This document shows, piece by piece, positions 30,357-38,926 of a DNA stretch of 64,000 nt. This stretch comes from an uncultured Polaribacter sp. (GTDB taxonomy: Bacteria > Bacteroidota > Bacteroidia > Flavobacteriales > Flavobacteriaceae). The stretch covers positions 1 through 64,000 of the forward strand of contig CALKEB010000046.1 of NCBI GenBank assembly GCA_938084845.1, in the 5' to 3' direction. Positions within the stretch are counted from its first letter, which is position 1; each line of letters opens with the position of its first letter. The position numbers and the translations under genes are program-made. Under the pieces are notes generated by a model that did not search any database, was not told where the DNA came from, and saw only the letters and a program-made list of their open reading frames with translations.

Positions 30357-30890
30357 TTAATGATTATAATTTTGTAGTAATGTTGAAATTCTCATTTCTT
30401 CTTTAGTAACCGCAATTAATCCCGAACGAGTGTATTGCATAATACCAAAAACACTTAATTTGTTGTAGAGTTCCATGATCTCTTCTTTTTTTCCTGATTT
30501 TTCTAAAACAAAAAAATCTTTATTAACCGTTACAATTCTTGCATTACTTTCTTTAATTATGTTTTGTATTTGGCGTTCTTCAAATAACAATTCTGACTTT
30601 ATTTTAAATAAACCTGAAATTTGATAAATAATATCTTCTAAATTATGGTAGTACGCCTTTATTACCTCTACTTGTTTTTCTATTTGACCAATAATTTTTT
30701 GAATATCTACTTCTGTTACATCAACAACGACAGTAAACTTTGATACCCCCTCAATTTCAGATGGTGAGGTGTTAAGGCTTTCTATATTGATATGTCTTCT
30801 TTGAAAAATTGCTGAAATTCTATTCAACAAACCAATATTATTTTCGGTGTATATAGATACTGTATATAATTGTTTTGTATTACTACTCAT
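30357..30890 (-). CDS. ilvN: Acetolactate synthase small subunit
   Basis: 177 aa; ACT domain YTVSIYTENNIGLLNRISAIFQRRHINIESL. Confidence 0.95.
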   Translation of the reverse strand: MSSNTKQLYTVSIYTENNIGLLNRISAIFQRRHINIESLNTSPSEIEGVSKFTVVVDVTEVDIQKIIGQIEKQVEVIKAYYHNLEDIIYQISGLFKIKSELLFEERQIQNIIKESNARIVTVNKDFFVLEKSGKKEEIMELYNKLSVFGIMQYTRSGLIAVTKEEMRISTLLQNYNH

Positions 30891-30936
30891 TTTATTTGGA
30901 TCGAGGTTAAAAATTAAAATTTAATCTTTTGGTCTT

Positions 30937-32670
30937 TTATTCTAAACGAATATCTGCGACACTTGCTCCAGAAGGTACCATTGGGAATACGTTTCCTTCT
31001 TTCTCTACACAAACTTCTAAAAAATAAGGTGCTTTGCTCTCCATCATTTCTTTTACAGCGTCTTTTAAGTCTGCTCTTTTTACAACTTTTCTTGCTTTTA
31101 AATAATAGCCTTCTGCAATTTTAATAAAATCTGGATTTATCATTTCTGTAGATGCATACCGTTTGTCAAAAAACAACTGTTGCCATTGACGTACCATTCC
31201 TAAAAACTCATTATTTAAAACCACTACTTTTACTGCCGCTTTTTGCTGAAAAATTGTACCTAATTCTTGAATGGTCATTTGGTAACCACCATCTCCAGAA
31301 ATAGAAACAACTTCGCGCTCTGGCGCTGCCATTTTTGCACCAATTGCTGCTGGCAAACCAAAACCCATAGTCCCTAAACCTCCAGAGGTTATATTACTTT
31401 TTGTAATATTAAAATCGGCATATCTACAGGCAATCATTTGGTGCTGACCAACATCTGTTACAATGGCTGCCTCTCCTTTACTTTGTAGGTTAATTTCATG
31501 AATAACCTCTCCCATTGTTAATCCCTCTTTAGTTGGATGGATATCATTTTTAATGACTTTGTGATATTCTATTTCATATAAGTCTTTAAATTGTTGATGC
31601 CATTCTACATGAGAATTTGGATTAATTAAAGGTAAAATAGCTTTGAGGGTAGATTTTGCATCTCCTAGAACTGCCACGTCTGCCTTTACATTTTTATTGA
31701 TTTCTGCAGGATCAATTTCAAAATGAATTACTTTAGCCTGTTTTGCATACTTACTTAAATCTCCGGTAACCCTATCATCAAAACGCATTCCAATAGCAAT
31801 TAACACATCACACTCGTTTGTTAATTTATTAGGTGCATAGTTTCCATGCATCCCAAGCATTCCAACATTTAAATGGTGAGAGGTTGGTATTGCAGAAGCT
31901 CCTAGTATTGTCCAGGCTGCAGGAATTCCTGCTTTTTCAACTAGCGCCTTAAAAACCTCTTCAGCTTCACTTAAAATAACACCCTGCCCCCAAACTATAA
32001 ATGGTTTTTTAGCATTGTTGATTAATTGTGCTGCTTGTTCTAAAGTTCCTGCTTCTGTTTTTGGTATTGGATTGTAACTTCTTATTTTTTCACATCTATC
32101 ATAAACAAAATCAAATTCTTCAAATTGGGCATCTTTTGTAATGTCTACCAATACAGGACCTGGTCTTCCGCTTTTAGCAATAAAAAAGGCCTTTGCTATT
32201 GCCCCAGGTATGTCTGCAGCATTGGTTACTTGACAGTTCCATTTGGTTACTGGCGTAGAAATACCCACAATATCTGTTTCTTGGAAAGCATCTGAACCCA
32301 ATAGGTGAGACGGAACTTGACCCGTAATACAAACCATTGGCGTAGAATCTATTTGTGCATCTGCAATTCCCGTAATTAAATTTGTTGCTCCTGGACCCGA
32401 GGTTGCAATAGCTACCCCTACATCTCCAGAAATTCTTGCAAACCCCTGAGCAGCGTGTGTTGCACCTTGTTCATGACGTGTTAGAACATGATGAATTTTA
32501 TCTTGATATTTATATAATTCATCATAAACTGGCATAATTGCACCACCAGGATACCCATAAATTATCTTTACTCCTTCTTCAATTAAACACCTTACAATAG
32601 CTTCACTTCCAGAAATACGTTCTGTGGCTTTTTGTATTGTATTGCTATTAGCTATGGTTTTTGTTTCCAT
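30937..32670 (-). CDS. ilvB: Acetolactate synthase large subunit
   Basis: 577 aa; GYPGGAIMPVYDEL, RHEQGATHAAQGFAR, TPP-binding GDGGYQM. Confidence 0.96.
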   Translation of the reverse strand: METKTIANSNTIQKATERISGSEAIVRCLIEEGVKIIYGYPGGAIMPVYDELYKYQDKIHHVLTRHEQGATHAAQGFARISGDVGVAIATSGPGATNLITGIADAQIDSTPMVCITGQVPSHLLGSDAFQETDIVGISTPVTKWNCQVTNAADIPGAIAKAFFIAKSGRPGPVLVDITKDAQFEEFDFVYDRCEKIRSYNPIPKTEAGTLEQAAQLINNAKKPFIVWGQGVILSEAEEVFKALVEKAGIPAAWTILGASAIPTSHHLNVGMLGMHGNYAPNKLTNECDVLIAIGMRFDDRVTGDLSKYAKQAKVIHFEIDPAEINKNVKADVAVLGDAKSTLKAILPLINPNSHVEWHQQFKDLYEIEYHKVIKNDIHPTKEGLTMGEVIHEINLQSKGEAAIVTDVGQHQMIACRYADFNITKSNITSGGLGTMGFGLPAAIGAKMAAPEREVVSISGDGGYQMTIQELGTIFQQKAAVKVVVLNNEFLGMVRQWQQLFFDKRYASTEMINPDFIKIAEGYYLKARKVVKRADLKDAVKEMMESKAPYFLEVCVEKEGNVFPMVPSGASVADIRLE

Positions 32671-32691
32671 AATTATTTCTTAAACTTTATT

Positions 32692-34368
32692 TTATAAATC
32701 TGTAACACAACCTTTAGAAGCAGACGCAACTATTTTTGAGTATTTATATAAAATTCCTTTTTTGTGTTTTAAAACTGGAGCAATCCAATTTGCTTTTCTT
32801 TTAGACAACTCTTCTTCTGAAATCAATACATTTATACTGTTATCTTCTGCACTAATTCTAATCTTATCCCCTGTTTCTAATAGTGCTATTACTCCTCCAG
32901 ATTGTGCCTCTGGTGTTATATGACCCACAACAAATCCGTGAGTTCCACCAGAAAAACGACCATCTGTAATTAAAGCGACTGATTTACCTAAACCTGCCCC
33001 CATAATTAATGATGTCGGCTTAAGCATTTCTGGCATTCCAGGCCCTCCTTTTGGACCCACATATCGTATAACAACAACATCTCCTTTTGCTACTTCTCCA
33101 TTTGAAATCCCTGTATTTGCAGCTTGCTCTCCATCATAAACCACAGCTTTTCCCTCAAACAACAACCCCTCATTTCCAGATATTTTAGCAACAGCACCTT
33201 CAGTAGCTAGATTTCCATAAATAATTTGAATATTTCCAGAGGTTTTTAGGGCTTTGTCTTTCGGATAAATAACATCTTGCGCCTCAAATTCCATTGCTTT
33301 AACATCCGCTAAGTTTTCAGCTAAAGTTTTACCTGTAACCGTTAAGCAATCTCCATGTAAATAACCATTATCCAGTAAATATTTCATAATTGCTGGTGTT
33401 CCTCCAACCCCATGAACATCTTCCATAAGGTATTTTCCAGAGGGTTTTAGGTCTGCAATTAAAGGTGTTCTATCTGATACTTTTTGAAAATCTTCTAATG
33501 TAAAATCGATTTCTGCAGCATGTGCAATGGCCAAGAAATGTAAAACTGCATTTGTAGACCCACCCAATGCATTTACTAAAGCAACTGCATTTTCTAACGA
33601 TTTTTTAGAGATAATATCCAATGGTTTTAGATCTAACTCTAACAAGTTTTTAATTGCTAAAGCTGTTCGTTCTGCTTCAGACAATTTATTTGGGTTTTCA
33701 GCGGGAATTGAGGAATTATAAGGTAACGCAAACCCCATACATTCTATAGCAGATGCCATTGTATTTGCTGTATACATACCACCACATGCACCTGCACCTG
33801 GAATCGCTCTTTTTATAATTTCTTTATATTCATTCTCGTCTATTTCTCCAGCTACTTTTTGACCTAAAGCTTCAAAGGCAGAAACTATATTTAACTTTTT
33901 ACCTTTATAATTTCCAGACGCAATAGAACCACCATACATCATGATTGCTGGCCTATTTAAACGTAACATTGCAATAATTGATCCTGGCATATTTTTATCG
34001 CAACCAACAATCGCAACAACGGCATCATAACTTTGAGCATTAATTACAGTTTCTATAGAGTCTGCAATAATATCTCTAGAAACTAAAGAGTAATTCATTC
34101 CAGAAGTTCCCATAGAAATACCATCAGAAACTCCTATAGTATTGAAGCCTAAACCAACCATATTGGCAATTTTACACTCAATCTTAACTTCTTCTTTAAG
34201 TCGATTTAAATGCATATTGCAAGGGTTCCCATCATAACCTGTACTTGCAATACCAACTTGAGCCTTACTCATATCTTCATCAGAAAGACCCACAGCATAA
34301 AGCATTGCTTGAGATGCAGGTTGTGATTGGTCTTGAGTAAGTCTTTTACTATGTTTATTTAACTCCAT
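32692..34368 (-). CDS. ilvD: Dihydroxy-acid dehydratase
   Basis: 558 aa; [37 protein letters not shown]. Confidence 0.96.
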   Translation of the reverse strand: MELNKHSKRLTQDQSQPASQAMLYAVGLSDEDMSKAQVGIASTGYDGNPCNMHLNRLKEEVKIECKIANMVGLGFNTIGVSDGISMGTSGMNYSLVSRDIIADSIETVINAQSYDAVVAIVGCDKNMPGSIIAMLRLNRPAIMMYGGSIASGNYKGKKLNIVSAFEALGQKVAGEIDENEYKEIIKRAIPGAGACGGMYTANTMASAIECMGFALPYNSSIPAENPNKLSEAERTALAIKNLLELDLKPLDIISKKSLENAVALVNALGGSTNAVLHFLAIAHAAEIDFTLEDFQKVSDRTPLIADLKPSGKYLMEDVHGVGGTPAIMKYLLDNGYLHGDCLTVTGKTLAENLADVKAMEFEAQDVIYPKDKALKTSGNIQIIYGNLATEGAVAKISGNEGLLFEGKAVVYDGEQAANTGISNGEVAKGDVVVIRYVGPKGGPGMPEMLKPTSLIMGAGLGKSVALITDGRFSGGTHGFVVGHITPEAQSGGVIALLETGDKIRISAEDNSINVLISEEELSKRKANWIAPVLKHKKGILYKYSKIVASASKGCVTDL

Positions 34369-34390
34369 TTTACGAAACGATTCTTTTTAA

Positions 34391-34398
34391 CAAAAATA
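34391..34398 (-). promoter_or_regulatory. -7 element of the ilvDBNC operon
   Basis: Reverse complement TATTTTTG about 23 nt upstream of the ilvD ATG. Confidence 0.55.
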
Positions 34399-34612
34399 TT
34401 ACAAAATAGCTACTACGTTAAGAATTATATAATTCCTAAATTTAAATTCACAGCAAATTAAAAACACCTTATTAATTGTATTTCAGTACATTAACTTAAA
34501 ACCAATATGACACCCAATGGTTATATTATTTTTAACACAAAGACATCTTTGTAAAGGATATGATATTTTATTTTTAACAAAAGATCGTTTAAAAATTAAA
34601 AAACTTGATGCT

Positions 34613-35734
34613 TTAAATAATAGTGCTTTGCCCCATATGAATATTTCTAAAATTCATATTACTATCATCTTGGTTTAAAATATAATCGGCTATAAAATCA
34701 CCAACTTTAGAGGTGGAAGTAGATTTTTGGGTTTTTCTTTTAATATCTTGAGTGGTAATACCTAGAGCTAAAGATTTTTGTACTGCCCTTTCTACAGCCT
34801 CTGATTCTTCATGCAACCCTACATATTTTAACAGAAGTGCTGCTGATAATATTGAAGCCAAAGGGTTTGCAATATCTTTTCCTTTCGCCTGAGAATATGC
34901 ACCATGAATTGGTTCAAATAGTCCATTGTTAATTCCTATAGAAGAAGAAGACAAGATACCTATTGAGCCAGACAATGAACTTGCAACATCAGAAATCATA
35001 TCTCCAAATAAGTTTTCAGTAAGAATCACATCAAAATGAGTTGGGTTTAAAATCATTTTCATCGCTGCATTATCTACAAACAAATACTCTAATTCAATGT
35101 CTTTATATTCTTTGGCTATTTCAGTTACAGTTTTACGCCATAATCTAGATGTTTCTAAAACATTGGCTTTGTCTACTAAAGTTACTTTCTTTTTCCTTTT
35201 TTGCGCTGCTTGAAAAGCTAAGTGAGTAACTCTTGCAATTTCTTGTACTGAATATGATGAACTATCAAATGCTGTTTGGCCATCTTGACTGAGTGATTTT
35301 TCTCCGAAATAAATACCTCCTGTCAATTCTCTATAAATTACAAAATCTGCATTTTTAATAACCTCTCTTTTTAAAGGTGAATTTGACAACAGATTATCAT
35401 AAGCCTTAACAGGTCTAATATTACAATACAAACCAAGTGCTTTTCTTAAGTTAAGCAATCCTTGCTCTGGTCTTACTTTGGCTGTTGGATCATTATCGTA
35501 TTTAGGATCACCTACTGCACCAAATAAAATGGCATCTGCATTATTACATATTGCTAACGTTTCTTCTGGAAGCGGGTTTCCTGTTGATTCAATAGCACAA
35601 GAACCTAATTTAGCTTCTTTGTATAAAAATATATGATCATACGCCTCTGCAACTGCATCTAATACTTTAGTAGCTTGCGAAACTACCTCTGGGCCAACTC
35701 CATCACCTGGAATTAATGCAATGTTAAATTTCAT
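34613..35734 (-). CDS. leuB: 3-isopropylmalate dehydrogenase
   Basis: 373 aa; IALIPGDGVGPEVV, ELTGGIYFGEK, HGAYSQAKGKDIANP. Confidence 0.95.
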   Translation of the reverse strand: MKFNIALIPGDGVGPEVVSQATKVLDAVAEAYDHIFLYKEAKLGSCAIESTGNPLPEETLAICNNADAILFGAVGDPKYDNDPTAKVRPEQGLLNLRKALGLYCNIRPVKAYDNLLSNSPLKREVIKNADFVIYRELTGGIYFGEKSLSQDGQTAFDSSSYSVQEIARVTHLAFQAAQKRKKKVTLVDKANVLETSRLWRKTVTEIAKEYKDIELEYLFVDNAAMKMILNPTHFDVILTENLFGDMISDVASSLSGSIGILSSSSIGINNGLFEPIHGAYSQAKGKDIANPLASILSAALLLKYVGLHEESEAVERAVQKSLALGITTQDIKRKTQKSTSTSKVGDFIADYILNQDDSNMNFRNIHMGQSTII

Positions 35735-35758
35735 GGTATACTTTTATGGGGTTATTTT

Positions 35759-36916
35759 TTAAATACTGACCAGTTGATTCATGATAAGATGAATGTCTTT
35801 ATCTTTTACTTCTTTTTGTTGATCTGCTATTTTTAAAAAAGAAAGATACGCTTCATCTAACTGAATTTTTGTCAATTCGTATCCTACTTTTTTTGCTCTA
35901 TATGCTAGCGCAGCTCTTCCACTTCTTGCTGTTAAAACAATAGCACTTTCGGTAACACCCACATCTTCTGGATTCATAATTTCATAGGTTTCTCTATTTT
36001 TTATAACTCCATCTTGATGAATTCCTGAACTATGTGCAAATGCATTTGCGCCCACAATTGCTTTGTTGGGTTGCACTGGCATTCCCATTTTTTCTCTAAC
36101 CATCATACTCGTATCATACAATAGTTTCTTATTGATACTCGTTTCTAGGTTTAGGTATGGATGCTGGCTTAAAATCATAACTACCTCTTCTAATGCAGTA
36201 TTTCCTGCTCGTTCTCCGATTCCGTTTATGGTACATTCTATTTGACGTGCACCGTTTATAACACCTGCAATTGAATTTGCGGTAGCTAAACCTAAATCGT
36301 TATGACAATGGCAAGATAAAGTTACCCTATCTATCCCTTTTACATTTTCTTTTAAATACTTTATTTTTGCTCCATATTCCTCTGGCAGACAGTAGCCTGT
36401 TGTATCTGGGATATTTAACACTGTTGCTCCTGCTTTAATTACTTCTTCACAAACTTTGGCTAAGAATTCATTCTCTGTTCTTCCTGCATCCTCTGCATAA
36501 AACTCTACATCTTCTACAAAACTTTTTGCATAACTAACTGCTTTTACAGCTCTTTCTATTACTTGATCTCTTGTTGCATTAAATTTATATTTTATATGAG
36601 AATCACTTGTTCCAATTCCCGTATGTATTCTAGGATATTTAGCATATTTTAAAGCCTCTGCTGCTACCTTGATGTCGTTTTCTACTGCTCTCGTTAAACC
36701 ACAAACCGTTGCATTTTTTACTATTTTTGTAATTTCATACACAGATTTAAAATCTCCAGGACTAGAAACCGGAAATCCAGCTTCTATAACATTTACGCCT
36801 AATAAGTCTAATCTTTCTGCAATCACTAATTTTTGAGCAGTATCTAACTTGCAACCAGGCACCTGCTCTCCATCTCTTAAGGTTGTATCAAAAATTTGAA
36901 CTTGATTGTCTTGCAT
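35759..36916 (-). CDS. leuA: 2-isopropylmalate synthase
   Basis: [24 protein letters not shown] track begins at 36988, but a TACTTTTG -7 element lies inside that extension, favouring the ATG at 36916. Confidence 0.93.
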   Translation of the reverse strand: MQDNQVQIFDTTLRDGEQVPGCKLDTAQKLVIAERLDLLGVNVIEAGFPVSSPGDFKSVYEITKIVKNATVCGLTRAVENDIKVAAEALKYAKYPRIHTGIGTSDSHIKYKFNATRDQVIERAVKAVSYAKSFVEDVEFYAEDAGRTENEFLAKVCEEVIKAGATVLNIPDTTGYCLPEEYGAKIKYLKENVKGIDRVTLSCHCHNDLGLATANSIAGVINGARQIECTINGIGERAGNTALEEVVMILSQHPYLNLETSINKKLLYDTSMMVREKMGMPVQPNKAIVGANAFAHSSGIHQDGVIKNRETYEIMNPEDVGVTESAIVLTARSGRAALAYRAKKVGYELTKIQLDEAYLSFLKIADQQKEVKDKDIHLIMNQLVSI

Positions 36917-37045
36917 GATTAAATTAATTGACTTTATATTTAACCAAAAGTATTTAATGAGTTTAAGATAATTAGTTATTTTTACCATTCTGTACGATTT
37001 CTATTATCTTGTTTAATAGTATAAGTAACTACATATCAATTTATT

Positions 37046-38608
37046 ATGATTAAAAAGCTTACATCAGCCAGCCAACAAAACGATGCTTTATTCGTTTTAA
37101 TTAAGTCTTTAACTAAATCTGAAAAAAGACAATTTAACCTTTATGTAGGAAGGTTAGAAGGTAATGTGGATGCCAAATTCTTCTCCTTATTTAAGTTTTT
37201 AGAAAAACTTAAAGTGTATGATGAAAAAGAAATAATTAAAAGTGGAATTGTTTCAAAACAGCAATTGTCTAATTTAAAAGCACATTTATACAAACAAATT
37301 TTAATTAGTCTTCGATTAAACCCAGCTCATAAAAATATTAGAATCTTAATCCGAGAACAATTAGACTTCGCAACAGTCCTTTACCAAAAAGGATTGTATA
37401 AACAAAGTTTAAAATTGCTAGATAAAGCTAAAAATCTAGCCTTAGACAATGAGGAAAAAAACATCGCTTATGAAATAGTAGAATTAGAGAAAATAATTGA
37501 AACACAATATATTACAAGAAGCTTAAGCAACAGAGCAAATCAGCTTTCTTTACAAGCTAAAACCTTAAGTCAACAAAACGTAATTGCAAGTAAACTCTCT
37601 AACCTATCCTTACAAATGTATAGCCATTTATTGCAAAATGGTTATGTTAAGAATAACAAAGAATTAGAATTTATTAATCAATATTTTTACAGTAAACTTC
37701 CAAAATACAACTTTAAAACCTTCGGTTTTAGAGAAAAACTATGGCTATATAAAAGTCACTTGTGGTTTAGTTTCTTAACTCAAGATTTTTTACACAGCTA
37801 CAAGTATGCTAGCCAATGGGTTGCTTTGTTTAAAGAGGATAAAAAATACATTTCACAACATCCTGTATTTTATTTAAAAGGAATAAACTACCTATTAGAG
37901 GCATCATTTTTTGTCAAAAAAATCTCTACATTTAAAAATGAGCTCATTGCTTTTGAAACAGAAATCGAAGAGAAGGTTATCCCTTCTAACATGAATACAG
38001 ATTTATTAATGTTTCAATATTTATATGCAAACAAACTACACTTACATTTTCTAGAAGCTACTTTTTCTGAGGGTGAATACTTAGTTGATATTATAAATTA
38101 TAAGTTAGAAAAATATCAAGACAGGTTAGATAGTCATTATATTGTAATGTTATACTATAAAATTGCTTGTTTGTATTTTGGAATGGGCAAAAACGAATTA
38201 TGTATTGCATACCTAGAAAAAATCATACAATCAAAAAAACTGAGTTCTGCCGAAGATTTACAGTGTTTTGCAAGAATACTTAATCTTATTGCTCATTATG
38301 AATGTGGATTGGATTATGATTTAGAACGACAATTTATAGAAACCTATAAATTTTTATTAAAAATGGAAAACTTACAAGAGGTGCAAAAAATATTTTTAAA
38401 ATCTATTAGAGACTTAAGCAATGTTTTTCCAGGTGAAATAAAAAGTGAATTCAAAAAAATACATAACAAATTAAAAATATTTGAGGACCATCCTTATGAA
38501 AAAAGAGCTTTTTTATATTTAGATATTCTATCCTGGTTAGAAAGTAAAATACAAAACAAACCCATTGCGACCATCATTAAAGAAAAAATAATATATACAA
38601 ATAAATAA
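37046..38608 (+). CDS. Uncharacterised alpha-helical (TPR-like) cytosolic protein
   Basis: 520 aa; no signal peptide; repeated helical pairs with Leu/Lys/Glu spacing. Confidence 0.6.
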   Translation: MIKKLTSASQQNDALFVLIKSLTKSEKRQFNLYVGRLEGNVDAKFFSLFKFLEKLKVYDEKEIIKSGIVSKQQLSNLKAHLYKQILISLRLNPAHKNIRILIREQLDFATVLYQKGLYKQSLKLLDKAKNLALDNEEKNIAYEIVELEKIIETQYITRSLSNRANQLSLQAKTLSQQNVIASKLSNLSLQMYSHLLQNGYVKNNKELEFINQYFYSKLPKYNFKTFGFREKLWLYKSHLWFSFLTQDFLHSYKYASQWVALFKEDKKYISQHPVFYLKGINYLLEASFFVKKISTFKNELIAFETEIEEKVIPSNMNTDLLMFQYLYANKLHLHFLEATFSEGEYLVDIINYKLEKYQDRLDSHYIVMLYYKIACLYFGMGKNELCIAYLEKIIQSKKLSSAEDLQCFARILNLIAHYECGLDYDLERQFIETYKFLLKMENLQEVQKIFLKSIRDLSNVFPGEIKSEFKKIHNKLKIFEDHPYEKRAFLYLDILSWLESKIQNKPIATIIKEKIIYTNK

Positions 38609-38712
38609 TACATAATTTATTTTTAAACCGATCAAATTTTAAGGATAATTCATTAATTAAGTAAATCAGTAAAATATTTAATACTTTCTTACGGTTACAT
38701 TAATAATACTTC

Positions 38713-38720
38713 TATTTTTG
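38713..38720 (+). promoter_or_regulatory. -7 element of the thr operon
   Basis: TATTTTTG (TAnnTTTG) 4 nt before the leader GTG. Confidence 0.6.
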
Positions 38721-38724
38721 TAAC

Positions 38725-38829
38725 GTGAATTTTAACTTAAATTATAAAATAAACTTAAAAGCTACTTATACAGTAGCAATCACCTCATGCGATTCTATTC
38801 GCACTTCAACGACAACAACAACCCTTTAG
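38725..38829 (+). CDS. Putative thr operon leader peptide (attenuator)
   Basis: GTG-initiated 34-codon ORF ending ...AITSCDSIRTSTTTTTL*, five consecutive Thr codons, immediately followed by AACCC/GGGTT hairpin and pyrimidine-rich tract, about 100 nt upstream of thrA. Confidence 0.6.
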   Translation: MNFNLNYKINLKATYTVAITSCDSIRTSTTTTTL

Positions 38830-38926
38830 GGGTTTACTTTTACACATATCATTTCAGGTTACCATCTATTGCTAAAAGCAATTCAATTATTCATAAATAT
38901 TATTTCGTAAATACTTAAAATTAAAG

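Noticed and set aside
34537-34552. ACAAAGA-CA-TCTTTGT inverted repeat downstream of leuB
   Set aside because: Loop too short for a standard terminator and no T-run in the leuB direction; could be an operator, but too weak to claim.
38787-38915. ATG-initiated overlapping ORF (MRFYSHFNDNNNPLGVYFYTYHF...) in the thrA leader region
   Set aside because: It starts with ATG but lies in a different frame and has no amino-acid bias related to threonine regulation; the Thr-run frame is a far better leader candidate.
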